Shown here: in pieces, positions 1 through 9,287 of the stretch
Position numbering within the stretch: position 1 is the stretch's first letter
Layout of the letters: each line of letters opens with the position of its first letter
Source: Muribaculaceae bacterium
GTDB lineage: Bacteria; Bacteroidota; Bacteroidia; Bacteroidales; Muribaculaceae
Assembly: GCA_910573745.1 (NCBI GenBank)
Contig: CAJSYI010000001.1
Span: forward strand, 124,001 to 188,000
Length of the DNA stretch: 64,000 nucleotides
Direction of reading: 5' to 3'
The notes under the pieces: model-generated
The model's database searches: none
What the model saw: the letters and a program-made list of their open reading frames with translations, nothing else
What the model was told of the DNA's origin: nothing
Program-made: the position numbers and the translations under genes

Positions 1-2006
1 CAACCGAAATACCTATGGCCGACAAGAACGGCCAGCCCGTGAAGAAGAGCGACGGCTCTTACAAGACCACCCCGTATTGGCAGCTTATCGCCCTGAAAGG
101 CGAGGCCGCTCTTGAAGGCGACGCTGTTGTTTCCGCTTCGTCGGAATTCGACAATATGCAGGGCAATATGGTCAATATGCGCATGAACGACTCAGGCGCA
201 CAGGCTTGGGCCACCATCACCCGCAACAACATCGGACGCCCCATAGCCATCGTGCTTGACAACGCCGTGTATTCTTTCCCGAACGTCAACAACGAAATCA
301 CCGGCGGCTCGTCGCAAATCACCGGCAACTTCACTCCTGAAGAGGCCAACGACCTTGCCAATGTGCTCAAATCCGGTAAGATGTCGGCTCGCGTCGATGT
401 GGTGAGCAACAACGTAATCGGCCCGTCGCTCGGAGCGGAGGCTGTGCAGCAGGGCTTCATATCGTTCATCGTGGCTCTTGTGCTCCTGATGATTTACATG
501 ATTGCCATCTACGGACTCATCCCCGGTCTCGTTGCCAACATAGGCATAATGCTCAACCTCTACTTCACGCTCGGCATACTCGCTTCGTTCCAGGCTGTGC
601 TTACCCTTTCCGGCATCGCAGGTATCGTGCTTTCGATGGGTATGGCTGTGGACGCCAATGTGCTTATCTTCGAGCGTACGAAAGAGGAACTCCGCAACGG
701 CAAGAAGCTCCGCCAGGCCATCAAGGACGGCTACAGCAACGCTTTCTCCGCAATCTTCGACTCCAACCTCACTTCGGTCATCACCGGTGTGATTCTCCTT
801 ATTTTCGGTTCCGGCCCGATCAAGGGCTTCGCCACGACCCTCATCATCGGTCTGGTATGCTCTTTCTTCACTGCCGTGTTCCTGACGCGCATAGCCTTCG
901 ACCTTATGACGAAAAACGGCCGCAACGCCGGTCTTTCGTTTGACACCGGTCTGAGCCGCAGGTTCCTGATGAACACAAACGTCAACTTCATGGGTTCAAG
1001 AAAGGTGTCGTCGGCCGTATGGCTTACGCTCATCGTGATTTCAGTCGCTTCGCTTGCATTCCGCGGCATGAACCAAGGCATCGACTTCTCCGGTGGCCGC
1101 AACTACGTGGTGCAGTTTGACAAGAATGTCAATCCGCAGGAGATTCAGAAGAATCTTGCCGACCTTCTCCAGACTACTGCCAACGACAAGACTGTCAGCG
1201 TGGGCGTAATCACGATTGACAACGATACCAAAGTCCGCATCTCCACCAACTACAAGATAAACGACGAGAATCCCGGAGTCGAGAATGAAATCACCGACCT
1301 TCTCTATCAGGGTCTCCAGAAAGAGCTGACAGGCAAGGACGGCAAGGTGATGGACAAGAACGGCTTCACCGTGGCTGACGAAAGCCGTGGCATCATCTCG
1401 ATTCAGAAGGTGGGCCCGTCTGTGGCCGACGACATGAAGCGCGACGCATATTGGGCAGTGGGGCTTGCAGTGGTCTGCATGTTCCTTTACATCCTGCTCC
1501 GATTCCGCAACATCGCCTTCTCTGTGGGTGCGGTTTGCGCAGTGGCGCTCACGGCATTCCTCATCATCGGTTTCTACTCCGTCTGCTGGGGCTTCTTCCC
1601 CTTCTCTATGGAGGTTGACCAGTCGTTCATAGCCGCTATCCTGACAATCATCGGTTATCAGATCAATGACACGGTGGTGGTGTTCGACCGTGTGCGCGAG
1701 ATGATGAAGATTTATCCGAAGGAAGACCGTTTCCTCACGTTCAACAAGGCATTGAACACGACCCTTACGCGTACCGTGAACACTTCGTTCTCGACCTTGC
1801 TCGTGCTTCTATGCATCTTCTTCCTCGGCGGCGACACGATTCGTTCGTTCACGTTTGCGATGATCTTCGGTGTCGTCGTGGGCACATTCTGCTCGCTTTA
1901 TTGTGCCGCTCCTGTGGCATACTCGATCATTGCCCGCTCGAAGAAAAAGACGGAAGCCGTTGCCGAAGAGGGCACGAAGCTCCAGGGCAACCGCCGCTTC
2001 AAATGA
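1..2006 (+). CDS. secDF: Protein translocase SecDF (fused), 5' end outside window
   Basis: Inner-membrane SecD-SecF fusion that uses the proton motive force to pull exported proteins through SecYEG. The frame is open to the left edge, so the first part of SecD is missing; the ATG at 15 is internal. The visible SecD part has the end of the periplasmic P1 domain and TM helices from about residue 145 of the visible segment, with the conserved GMAVDANVLIFER motif. SecF begins near residue 330 (GIDFSGGRNY) and carries GYQINDTVVVFDRVRE and five further helices. The fused arrangement is usual in Bacteroidetes. A perfect hairpin with a T-tract follows the stop. Confidence 0.97.
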   Translation, partial: TEIPMADKNGQPVKKSDGSYKTTPYWQLIALKGEAALEGDAVVSASSEFDNMQGNMVNMRMNDSGAQAWATITRNNIGRPIAIVLDNAVYSFPNVNNEITGGSSQITGNFTPEEANDLANVLKSGKMSARVDVVSNNVIGPSLGAEAVQQGFISFIVALVLLMIYMIAIYGLIPGLVANIGIMLNLYFTLGILASFQAVLTLSGIAGIVLSMGMAVDANVLIFERTKEELRNGKKLRQAIKDGYSNAFSAIFDSNLTSVITGVILLIFGSGPIKGFATTLIIGLVCSFFTAVFLTRIAFDLMTKNGRNAGLSFDTGLSRRFLMNTNVNFMGSRKVSSAVWLTLIVISVASLAFRGMNQGIDFSGGRNYVVQFDKNVNPQEIQKNLADLLQTTANDKTVSVGVITIDNDTKVRISTNYKINDENPGVENEITDLLYQGLQKELTGKDGKVMDKNGFTVADESRGIISIQKVGPSVADDMKRDAYWAVGLAVVCMFLYILLRFRNIAFSVGAVCAVALTAFLIIGFYSVCWGFFPFSMEVDQSFIAAILTIIGYQINDTVVVFDRVREMMKIYPKEDRFLTFNKALNTTLTRTVNTSFSTLLVLLCIFFLGGDTIRSFTFAMIFGVVVGTFCSLYCAAPVAYSIIARSKKKTEAVAEEGTKLQGNRRFK

Positions 2007-2037
2007 TTTTCTGCTGAACAAGCATACTGATTAATGA

Positions 2038-2080
2038 CAAGTCCGTCCGGGATTGAACCGGACGGACTTGTCTGCTTTTT
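2038..2080 (+). terminator. Intrinsic terminator of secDF
   Basis: A perfect 13-bp inverted repeat (2038-2050 and 2058-2070) with a 7-nt loop is followed by TCTGCTTTTT. It lies 31 bp after the secDF stop and separates it from the phosphatase gene. Confidence 0.9.
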
Positions 2081-2117
2081 GTGAGAACATAAACGTTGTT
2101 GTCTTTGTTGGAAAGAT

Positions 2118-3431
2118 ATGTTCAACTATAAACTATTGCACGACATGATAAACGCACGTATCCTCCTTATGCTGGCGGCATTGCTGTGCCTGCCTTCTGC
2201 AGCATTCTCTCAGGCTCAACGAAGCCGGGACTTCAAAAACAAGTATAGACTGAAAGAGGCCGTGGTGCTGAGCCGGCACAACATACGCTCTCCGCTTTCT
2301 GGCAACGGAAGCGCGTTGGGCGAGTTGACGCCCCATGAATGGTTTGAATGGAGTTCGGCTCCCAGCGAGCTTACGTCCCGAGGCGGCGCATTGGAGACGA
2401 TAATGGGGCAGTTCTTCCGAAAATGGCTCGTGGATCAAGGCCTTTTCCCGGAAAACCATGTCCCGACAGCCGATGAGGTGAACATATACGCCAATTCGAT
2501 GCAGCGCACCATTGCCACCGCGCAGTATTTCGCTTCCGGGTTCATGCCAATGGCCAACCTGACGGTCAACCACCGCTTTTCTCCGTCAAAGATGGATCCG
2601 GTGTTCTGTCCGCAACTGACCAAGGTTTCGCCCGAGTTCCAGGCCGAGGCGATGAAGCAGATTGCCGCCATGGGCGGAAAGAAAGGGATTGCTGGCATCA
2701 ACGAGGCCATTAAGCCTAACTATGAGCTGATTGCCGAAGTTCTCGACCTTAAGGATTCCCCGGCGGCGAAATCTGGCAAGACAAAGGCTTTTGACGACTA
2801 CAACACTGAAATCATACTTGAAAAATGGCAGGAACCGAAGATGAAGGGTTCGCTTAAGGACGCGAATTCCGCTTCAGACGCCTTCATACTCCAGTATTAC
2901 GAGCAGCCGGACACGCTTAAGGCCGCTTTCGGGCATGACATAGACCGCAGGAAATGGAAAGAGATAGCGAAAATCAAAGATGTATACGGCGACGTGCTTT
3001 TCACTGCTCCGGTTGTGGCTGCCAACGTTGCCCATCCGTTGCTCAAATATATGTTTGACGAGCTGAATTCCCCCGACCGCAAATTCACTTTCCTTGTGGG
3101 GCACGATTCCAACATAGCCAGTGTCGCTGCCGCGCTCGGCGTTGAAGACTACACGTTGCCCGAGGCAATCGAGCAGAAGACCCCGATTGGTTCCAAGTTC
3201 GTGGTGGAGAAATGGACAGGCCCGGACGGAAAGGAATATGGCAGCATCAACCTGGTTTACCAGTCTGTAGACCAGCTCCGCAACGTTGAGCTTCTTGACC
3301 TTGACAATCCGCCGATGATTGTTCCCTTGAAGCTTAAAGGGCTTCAGCCGAATGCCGACGGGCTTTATCCGATGGCAGACCTTATGAACCGTTTTGAAGA
3401 GGCCATTATGGCTTATGACGACATAAGATGA
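2118..3431 (+). CDS. Secreted histidine-type acid phosphatase
   Basis: Exported histidine phosphatase of the acid phosphatase/phytase branch, expected to hydrolyse phosphomonoesters in the periplasm or at the surface. A hydrophobic signal peptide ends near AAFSQA. The N-terminal catalytic motif is RHNIRSP (His54), where most of the family has RHGxRxP, so Asn replaces the usual Gly. The C-terminal proton-donor motif GHDSN (His329-Asp330) is present. The length, 437 aa, fits the family. A second ATG at 2145 would give a more typical signal peptide and may be the true start. The substrate cannot be read from the sequence. The gene is monocistronic, flanked by terminators on both sides. Confidence 0.88.
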   Translation: MFNYKLLHDMINARILLMLAALLCLPSAAFSQAQRSRDFKNKYRLKEAVVLSRHNIRSPLSGNGSALGELTPHEWFEWSSAPSELTSRGGALETIMGQFFRKWLVDQGLFPENHVPTADEVNIYANSMQRTIATAQYFASGFMPMANLTVNHRFSPSKMDPVFCPQLTKVSPEFQAEAMKQIAAMGGKKGIAGINEAIKPNYELIAEVLDLKDSPAAKSGKTKAFDDYNTEIILEKWQEPKMKGSLKDANSASDAFILQYYEQPDTLKAAFGHDIDRRKWKEIAKIKDVYGDVLFTAPVVAANVAHPLLKYMFDELNSPDRKFTFLVGHDSNIASVAAALGVEDYTLPEAIEQKTPIGSKFVVEKWTGPDGKEYGSINLVYQSVDQLRNVELLDLDNPPMIVPLKLKGLQPNADGLYPMADLMNRFEEAIMAYDDIR

Positions 3432-3452
3432 TTCAGGTGTGGAATGAATGGG

Positions 3453-3500
3453 ATAAGGAGCTGATGCGGTTTATTTAAGCATCAGCTCCTTATCTGTTTT
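3453..3500 (+). terminator. Intrinsic terminator of the phosphatase gene
   Basis: A perfect 15-bp stem (3453-3467 with 3479-3493) has an 11-nt loop and is followed by CTGTTTT. It lies between the convergent phosphatase and obgE genes. The T-tract is on the plus-strand side only. Confidence 0.88.
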
Positions 3501-3542
3501 CGTGAAACAGCGTCTGAGACTTGGTGTCTTAGCAGATGAAGC

Positions 3543-4712
3543 CTAATCCGGGTTTACGGATGTTTCCTCGTCCCAGAACTCGTCGTTCCAGTCTTCGTCG
3601 GTTAGGAGCAGGTCGTCTTCCGGCAAGGGGTCGGCCTCGAAGATGAAGTCGTCTTCCTCCTTGACACGGTGGCGCATGTCGAGCGGGCGGTGAATCATGT
3701 CGAATGCCGCCTTGTTGTCTTCTGAGTTGATTTCGCGCCAGAGAAGGTCTTTCAGTTCCGTGAGTCCTTGCCCGGTGACAGAAGATATGAATACGGTCGG
3801 CAGGTCGTCGGGCAGTTCCTGGGCTATCGCCTCGCGAAGCTCATCGTCGAGCATGTCGCTCTTGGTGACGGCAAGCACCCGGCTCTTGTCGGAAAGGTCG
3901 GGGTTGAACTCATGAAGTTCGTGCCGCAAGACGTCATACTCGTGTCGTATGTCGGGCGAGTCGGCAGGAACCATGAACAGCAGCACGGCGTTGCGTTCTA
4001 TGTGCCTCAGGAACCTCAGTCCGAGTCCCCGGCCTTCGGAAGCGCCCTCGATTATTCCGGGTATGTCGGCCATGACGAACGATCTGCCTCCACGGTAGTC
4101 CACGATGCCGAGCGACGGCTCCATGGTGGTGAAAGGATAGTCGGCCACCTTCGGCTTCGCGGCAGATACCGAGGAAAGGAGCGTGGACTTGCCCGCATTG
4201 GGGAATCCGACAAGCCCCACGTCGCCGAGCAGCTTCAGCTCGAGCACCACGGCTTTCTCGATTGCCGGTTGGCCTGGCTGGGCATAACGCGGCGCGCGGT
4301 TGGTGGAGGTGGCGAAATGCCAGTTGCCAAGTCCGCCTTTGCCGCCTCGGAGGAGCTTTATTTCCTGTCCGTCTTCCGTTACGTCAGCGAGGAATTCCCC
4401 TGTCTCGGCATCGAACACCGCCGTGCCCACGGGCACTTCGATTGTGCGGTCTTCTCCGTCCTTGCCGAAAGAGCGCCCGGCTCCTCCCGACTGTCCGTCG
4501 GTGGCGAATATGTGTCGTTGATATCGCAGATGGAGCAGCGTCCATATGTTGCGGTTGCCTCGCAGGATTATATGGCCTCCGCGGCCGCCGTCGCCGCCGT
4601 CGGGGCCGCCTTTGGGTACATACTTCGCGCGGTGGAAATGGCGGCTTCCCGCGCCTCCTTTGCCTGAGCGGCAAAGGATTTTCACGTAGTCTATAAAGTT
4701 GGTGTCTGCCAT
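3543..4712 (-). CDS. obgE: GTPase Obg/CgtA
   Basis: Essential ribosome-associated GTPase acting in 50S assembly and stress control. The Gly-rich Obg fold covers about residues 2-160 ([20 protein letters not shown], then [12 protein letters not shown]). The G domain follows with G1 GFPNAGKS, the switch region [13 protein letters not shown]3 [10 protein letters not shown]4 TKSD and G5 SSVTGQG. The tail is acidic, as is common. The length is 389 aa. It is the last gene of the run WYL regulator, nucleotidyltransferase, obgE; a 93-bp gap with a short purine-rich repeat lies upstream. Confidence 0.97.
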   Translation of the reverse strand: MADTNFIDYVKILCRSGKGGAGSRHFHRAKYVPKGGPDGGDGGRGGHIILRGNRNIWTLLHLRYQRHIFATDGQSGGAGRSFGKDGEDRTIEVPVGTAVFDAETGEFLADVTEDGQEIKLLRGGKGGLGNWHFATSTNRAPRYAQPGQPAIEKAVVLELKLLGDVGLVGFPNAGKSTLLSSVSAAKPKVADYPFTTMEPSLGIVDYRGGRSFVMADIPGIIEGASEGRGLGLRFLRHIERNAVLLFMVPADSPDIRHEYDVLRHELHEFNPDLSDKSRVLAVTKSDMLDDELREAIAQELPDDLPTVFISSVTGQGLTELKDLLWREINSEDNKAAFDMIHRPLDMRHRVKEEDDFIFEADPLPEDDLLLTDEDWNDEFWDEETSVNPD

Positions 4713-4728
4713 GATTTGTCTATGAGAA

Positions 4729-4776
4729 AGTAGAAAGTACAGAGTAGAGGGTAGAGAGTAGGGAGTACAGAGTAGG
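4729..4776. repeat. Degenerate 7-bp repeats (AGAGTAG-like)
   Basis: About 48 bp of imperfect repeats of AGAGTAG, AGAAAGT and AGTAC. They sit in the gap just before the obgE start; read on the obgE strand they form a pyrimidine-rich leader. No coding potential is seen. Confidence 0.6.
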
Positions 4777-4805
4777 GGTTAAGTCTTGTGCCGGAGAACC
4801 AAGGA

Positions 4806-5852
4806 TTACCGTCTAGGGCGGTTCATCAATTCGTCGGCATGTCTGAAGTCGGCGGGGGAGCCGATGTCTATCCAAGTCCCGTTGATGGGGAAATGGCAGA
4901 CTTTCAGTCTGTCGGATATGATTGACTCTATGAAATCGGGCGCATCGAGATACTCTCCGGGCGTTATTCGCGACAACAGGCTGCGCTTCAGGATGTAAAC
5001 GCCTGCGTTTGCCGAATAGTTGAAAGACGGCTTTTCCTGTAGCCCCACTACACGGTCTCCCTCGGTTTTTAGGATTGCGAAAGGCACAGCTATGTTGTGC
5101 GCTATCGTTGCCATTGTCAGGTCGGCCTCAGATGCCTTGTGGTGTCGGAACATTGCCTCGAAGTCAAGGTCGGTGAGGATGTCGGAATTCATGACGAGGA
5201 TGTCGTCATGCCTCAGTCCGTCCACAAGCGCAAGGCTGCCCATCGTCCCGAGGCGGCGTGGCTCCTCGACGCATACTGTCGCGGCGCGGCGCGGCACGGA
5301 GAAATGTTCCTGCAGCTGCTCTTTGAGGTAGTTGACGGTGATGAATATCCGTTCTATGCCGTTGGCTTCGAGCTCGTCCACATTGTAGTCTATTATGGCT
5401 TTCCCTCCGATTTTGAGAAGGGGCTTGGGAGTCTTCAGCGTCAGGGGGCGCAGGCGTTCGCCACGGCCTCCTGCCATCATGACGGCATCGAGCGGAAGCA
5501 TGCACTTGGTGGTCTTCAGGTCGATGATGCTTTGCAGGCGGCGTTCTGAGTCGAGCATAGGCATAAGCCTTATGCCGAGTCTGCGCGCATTGTCAAAGGC
5601 ATCGAGCGGGTCGTCGTCGGGAGAGATGCACAGGAAATCGCGGTGCATCGCCGTCTCCACGGGGCTTTCCAGTCCGGCTCCGGCAATCAGAGAGCGGCGT
5701 ATGTCCCCGTCTGTTACCGAGCCTGACACGCGTCTTTCTGCATCGCAGACGAAAAGCGTCATTGCCGTCCCGCAGAGCGCATTGATGCTCTGCATCGCTT
5801 CGAGGAGCGATGCGCTTTCAGGGATGATATGTCGGTTTATGTCGATGTTCAT
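4806..5852 (-). CDS. CBS-domain nucleotidyltransferase (sugar-1-phosphate)
   Basis: A pair of CBS domains (about residues 8-118) precedes a sugar-phosphate nucleotidyltransferase domain (about 121-345). The latter has the nucleotide-binding signature MAGGRGERLRPLT, the KPLLKIGGK segment and a metal-site Asp in MNSDILTD. Such proteins transfer NMP to sugar 1-phosphates. The CBS-plus-transferase order resembles the guanylyltransferases that make GDP-sugars for nonulosonic acids (PtmE-like), but the base and sugar cannot be read here and no other nonulosonate gene is nearby. Its start overlaps the regulator's stop as ATGA (5849-5852), which implies translational coupling. Confidence 0.85.
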   Translation of the reverse strand: MNIDINRHIIPESASLLEAMQSINALCGTAMTLFVCDAERRVSGSVTDGDIRRSLIAGAGLESPVETAMHRDFLCISPDDDPLDAFDNARRLGIRLMPMLDSERRLQSIIDLKTTKCMLPLDAVMMAGGRGERLRPLTLKTPKPLLKIGGKAIIDYNVDELEANGIERIFITVNYLKEQLQEHFSVPRRAATVCVEEPRRLGTMGSLALVDGLRHDDILVMNSDILTDLDFEAMFRHHKASEADLTMATIAHNIAVPFAILKTEGDRVVGLQEKPSFNYSANAGVYILKRSLLSRITPGEYLDAPDFIESIISDRLKVCHFPINGTWIDIGSPADFRHADELMNRPRR

Positions 5853-6745
5853 TTCTTGTATTTTTCAAGGGTCTCCTCAAGTTCGGTGATTACCATTGCC
5901 TTAAGTTCGCGCGGCGCGAGGACTTCGACCGATTTTCCGCAGGCGAGGATTTCATGGACAAGCTCGTAGTTGATTTTCACCCGCAGGGAGAATACGGAAA
6001 AGTCGTCGTGCACCTCCTCCGTCTGCGAATGGTGCAGCGGGAGCGCGCGGAAATACTTCGCCTGAGTGCGGTCGGCCTTCAGCCTTACGGTCTTTACGTC
6101 GGCCTTCGACGAGGAGATGCCTATGATGTTGTCGAAGATGTCGGCGGCGGAGTTGTCGTCCGGCATGACGAAAGTCTCCTTCATCAGGTTCAGCTCACGC
6201 ACGCGGTCGAGGGCGTATGTGCGGATGTCGGCCGACTTTTCGCGCAGGCCCACCATATACCATCGTTGCTTGTAGAGCTTGAGGAAATAAGGATGGAACA
6301 CTATTCCGGGTTCCGGACGCGAACGCGAGAAGCCCGCGTAGGTGAAGACGGTTTTCTCGTTGTTGCGTATCGCCTCAAGCACGTCGGGCAGGAACTCGCG
6401 TGCCGACGGGATTTCCTCCACGTAGACCCGGCCGTCAGTGTCGGCCGAAGACTTGAGTGCCGTGCCTACGGCATAGTTGTCGAGCAGCCAGTTGGAGAAT
6501 GCCTTGTCGCGCTTGGAGCCGTTGCCCTCGATGAAATATTCGCCGAGCGAATTGCAGCCGATGTCGATATGGAAATTCTCTTCGATGGCACGGCGGTAAT
6601 AATGGAACGTGCGCTCAGGCAGCGGCTTCCCTTCAGAGACAGGGGAGCGCAGCCAAAGGTCGTTGATTTGGGCGCGGGTGAGCCGCCCGTAGCGGTTGAG
6701 CGTATCGACGATCCAGACGAACCGGTTTATTATGTCGCGAGCCAT
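5849..6745 (-). CDS. WYL-domain transcriptional regulator
   Basis: An N-terminal helix-turn-helix region begins MARDIINRFVWIVDTLNRYG. A WYL ligand-binding domain covers about residues 130-215 (YKQRWYMVGLRE, then RTYALDRVREL) and a WCX-like C-terminus follows. The ATG at 6745 is chosen over an upstream one at 6859 because a consensus promoter (6763-6794) lies between them and would leave the longer form untranscribed. It is first in an operon with the nucleotidyltransferase. WYL proteins sense nucleotides or small ligands and control DNA-damage, defence or metabolic genes; the target here is unknown, with the operon itself a candidate. Confidence 0.85.
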   Translation of the reverse strand: MARDIINRFVWIVDTLNRYGRLTRAQINDLWLRSPVSEGKPLPERTFHYYRRAIEENFHIDIGCNSLGEYFIEGNGSKRDKAFSNWLLDNYAVGTALKSSADTDGRVYVEEIPSAREFLPDVLEAIRNNEKTVFTYAGFSRSRPEPGIVFHPYFLKLYKQRWYMVGLREKSADIRTYALDRVRELNLMKETFVMPDDNSAADIFDNIIGISSSKADVKTVRLKADRTQAKYFRALPLHHSQTEEVHDDFSVFSLRVKINYELVHEILACGKSVEVLAPRELKAMVITELEETLEKYKK

Positions 6746-6762
6746 ACAGTTATAACAAACCG

Positions 6763-6794
6763 CAAAGATAGTCCTTTTCTGCGTGAAAACCAAA
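6763..6794 (-). promoter_or_regulatory. Bacteroidetes-type promoter for WYL regulator operon
   Basis: Read on the minus strand: TTTG (6791-6794), 20 nt, TATCTTTG (6763-6770). Both boxes match the Bacteroidetes sigma-ABfr consensus. Transcription would begin near 6756, about 11 nt before the ATG. Confidence 0.75.
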
Positions 6795-7010
6795 CTCGCC
6801 TCCGAAAAGCATAAGAAATTCAGATAAAAGTTTTTCGGTCTTGGAAACAAAGGGTTCACAACAAATCATAACTGTTGGCGTTATAATTAGATAATGAAGG
6901 CATTTGTGTGAATCAAGGCAGGAGATGTGTAAGCTGCGGCTCGGCATGTCAATTATGTTTTGCACCAATATGCTCGGATTATATATCACCCGAAAACAAT
7001 TTTTAGACAA

Positions 7011-7616
7011 ATGGATAAATTAAGTTATGCATGGGGGATGGCTATGGGCCAGCAACTCAAAGGTATGGGCGTGGAAAAGCTCGAGTTCGATTCATACGTA
7101 GGTGGCATCAAGGCTGCATTCGGCGAGGGCAAGCCCGAGATGGAGGCAGAGGAGGCCCACAAGCTCATCAACGAATATCTCCAGCAGCTTCAGGACAAGC
7201 TTGCCGCCGCGAGCAAAGAGGCAGCGAAGAAGTTCCTCGACGAGAACCGTGGCAAAGAGGGCGTGAAGGAAACTCCGAGCGGACTCCAGTACATGGTTGA
7301 GAAGGAGGGCACGGGAATGCGTCCGTCAGCAGCCGACGAGGTTACTGTGCATTATACGGGCAAGCTTCTCGACGGCACCGTGTTTGACAGCTCTGTCAAC
7401 CGTGGCGAACCTACTACTTTCCCTCTCAACCGCGTGATTCCCGGATGGACAGAGGGCGTACAGCTGATGAAAGAGGGTGCGAAATACCGTTTCTTCATTC
7501 CCTCGGACCTTGCATACGGCGCACAGGGCATACCTAATGCCATTCCGCCGCATTCGACTCTCATTTTCGACGTGGAGCTTATCAAGGTAAACCATAAGAG
7601 CGACATAATAATTTGA
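7011..7616 (+). CDS. FKBP-type peptidyl-prolyl isomerase (cytoplasmic)
   Basis: Isomerase acting on X-Pro bonds, 201 aa. An FKBP N-terminal helical dimerisation domain (about 1-85, with [16 protein letters not shown]) is followed by a full FKBP domain (about 95-198). The domain has the signature [18 protein letters not shown] and the ending [17 protein letters not shown]. No signal peptide is seen with the ATG at 7011, so it should be cytoplasmic, unlike the next two family members. The start at 7011 is preferred because the extra residues from an upstream frame do not resemble the family. It is first in a five-gene run through 10312. Confidence 0.93.
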   Translation: MDKLSYAWGMAMGQQLKGMGVEKLEFDSYVGGIKAAFGEGKPEMEAEEAHKLINEYLQQLQDKLAAASKEAAKKFLDENRGKEGVKETPSGLQYMVEKEGTGMRPSAADEVTVHYTGKLLDGTVFDSSVNRGEPTTFPLNRVIPGWTEGVQLMKEGAKYRFFIPSDLAYGAQGIPNAIPPHSTLIFDVELIKVNHKSDIII

Positions 7617-7680
7617 GTGCAACCGGATTCGGAAGAAATCAGGAAGTGCAGAGCAACAAGACCATAACTTAAATAGACAA

Positions 7681-8250
7681 ATGAACAAGAACAGCTTAAA
7701 GATAGTTGCCGCTGCGGCGTTGCTGGGCGGATTCGGCGCGATGTCGTTGGCATCGTGCGGCTCGAAGAAATCAGAGGCCAACGATTCCGAGTCGCTTGCG
7801 GCAGTGCAGGCAGCAGAGGAGGCGGCCACTGAGGCGGATTCGCTTCCTCAGGGTTACGGCGCGGCTTTCTTCAACGATGCGGCCAATAAGGCCGCGACGG
7901 CTTCCGACTCCACTTGGATGGAGACTGCAAGCGGTCTGAAATATGTGGTGGTGAGTGAGGGCAACGGTGCCGCTCCGACCGCAGAAGATGCAGTTACGGT
8001 GCATTATACGGGTATGCTTACCGACGGCACCGTGTTTGACAGCTCTGTGATGCGCGGCGAACCCGCCACGTTCCCCCTAGGACGGGTGATCAAGGGCTGG
8101 ACCGAAGGCCTCCAGCTGATGAAGGAGGGTGGAAAGACCGTCTTCTATATCCCTTCGGGGCTTGCCTATGGCGAGAACGGCTCTCCCGGTGCCATTCCGC
8201 CGAATGCCGACCTGATTTTTGAAGTGGAACTCATCAAGGTCAACAAATGA
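7681..8250 (+). CDS. FKBP-type peptidyl-prolyl isomerase lipoprotein
   Basis: 189-aa lipoprotein with lipobox LASC at the end of its signal peptide, an acidic linker rich in Ala/Glu/Ser, and an FKBP domain from about residue 78. The core [20 protein letters not shown] and the ending [19 protein letters not shown] are nearly identical to the upstream gene, which points to tandem duplication followed by relocation to the envelope. Expected role: envelope protein folding. It is 64 bp after the cytoplasmic paralogue, and its stop overlaps the next small gene. Confidence 0.93.
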   Translation: MNKNSLKIVAAAALLGGFGAMSLASCGSKKSEANDSESLAAVQAAEEAATEADSLPQGYGAAFFNDAANKAATASDSTWMETASGLKYVVVSEGNGAAPTAEDAVTVHYTGMLTDGTVFDSSVMRGEPATFPLGRVIKGWTEGLQLMKEGGKTVFYIPSGLAYGENGSPGAIPPNADLIFEVELIKVNK

Positions 8251-8405
8251 TGTTCCGCAGACGATATGCGTTGATAGCCGCGTCGGCCGTTGTGGCCGGC
8301 GTGGCTTTTGTTTCCTGCAAAGGGCGCACGACCGACAATGTCGAGCCTACGGGAGAGACAATAGAGGTTGTGGTTCCGATGGACACCACGGTCAATATGC
8401 AATAA
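8247..8405 (+). CDS. Small lipoprotein of unknown function (52 aa)
   Basis: A 52-residue reading frame starts at tandem ATG codons (8247 and 8250) that overlap the stop of the FKBP lipoprotein gene. It has an Arg-rich n-region, a hydrophobic core and a lipobox-like FVSC, then a short acidic/Thr-rich tail ending TVNMQ. The overlap with the previous stop and the 9-bp gap to the next gene suggest it is translated. No family is recognised. It could be a small partner of the FKBP lipoproteins. Confidence 0.6.
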   Translation: MMFRRRYALIAASAVVAGVAFVSCKGRTTDNVEPTGETIEVVVPMDTTVNMQ

Positions 8406-8414
8406 GAAATCATT

Positions 8415-9287
8415 ATGAAAAAGATGAAGATTCTGACTTTTGCGGTCGGACTGCTTTGCTTCGGCGCATGTTCAGGCCCGGGAGACGGCAAGCCGCTGAG
8501 CGACTATTCAGGTGCTTCGCAGGCAGACTCGCTTTCATATTTCTACGGCGCGATGTATGCCGACAATTATTGGCGTATGAGTGCCAATGACTCAGCAGCC
8601 AAGGCGGAAGCGGCGCGTAAGAAGTACCTTGAGGGCGTGGCTAAGGGAATCGGCCTCGGAAGCGACGACAAGCAGTATAATGAAGGATTGCTTGTAGGTC
8701 TCCAGTTCGCCACAGGAATGAAAGAACTTGAGGATGAACTTGGCGTGAGGCTGGACAAGGACGTAATACTCAACGCTATGGCCTATGGCCTTGAGTCCGA
8801 TTCCACAATAGACGCCGCCGCTACGCAGCAGGGTCTGCAAAAGATTCTCCAGGCTCTCGGAGAGAAGAAGGATAAGAAAGATGCCGCCGAGGCCGACAAG
8901 GCAGTGGCTGCCGCAGCAAAGAAATCCGGAATGAAGCTTATGGCCGCCGGCCTTTACGGCAAGACGTTGAAGCCGGGAACAGGACCGCTGTTGAAAGAGG
9001 ACGATGTCGTGAAAGTGGATATGAGCATGGCTTCGCTTTCAGGAAAGGAAGTGGCGTTCCCTATGCCTTCGGAACTGCGCGTCGGCACCGAATTCAAAGG
9101 TTCTCCCCTCGGAGAAGCGCTCACGAAGATTCATGCGCAGGAAAGCGTGGAGCTTTACGTGTCGGCTTTCTCGATGTTCGGACGTAATTGCGGACGTATG
9201 GGCTTTGAACCGAACGATGTGATCAAGGTTTCACTGACCACGCTCGGACTTCAGTCCGGGAGCGGACAACCTGTAAAAGCAGAATGA
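8415..9287 (+). CDS. FKBP N-domain lipoprotein lacking a recognisable isomerase core
   Basis: 290-aa lipoprotein (lipobox FGAC near residue 19). Residues about 35-150 resemble the helical FKBP N-terminal domain (DSLSYFYGAMYADNY, then GLLVGLQFATGMKEL). The C-terminal third aligns in position with an FKBP domain but lacks the YTG...DGTVFDSS signature, so isomerase activity is doubtful. The gene ends in a 4-bp ATGA overlap with the dehydrogenase. It may be a chaperone-like paralogue that has kept only the dimerisation or client-binding part. Confidence 0.75.
   Translation: MKKMKILTFAVGLLCFGACSGPGDGKPLSDYSGASQADSLSYFYGAMYADNYWRMSANDSAAKAEAARKKYLEGVAKGIGLGSDDKQYNEGLLVGLQFATGMKELEDELGVRLDKDVILNAMAYGLESDSTIDAAATQQGLQKILQALGEKKDKKDAAEADKAVAAAAKKSGMKLMAAGLYGKTLKPGTGPLLKEDDVVKVDMSMASLSGKEVAFPMPSELRVGTEFKGSPLGEALTKIHAQESVELYVSAFSMFGRNCGRMGFEPNDVIKVSLTTLGLQSGSGQPVKAE

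Noticed and set aside
3768..4667. 299-codon frame opposite obgE
   Set aside because: Antisense shadow of a conserved essential gene.
6903..6962. Promoter for the FKBP operon from TTTG (6903) and TATGTTTT (6954)
   Set aside because: The spacing of about 48 nt is far from the 19-20 nt of the other promoters, and the -7 box misses its last G.
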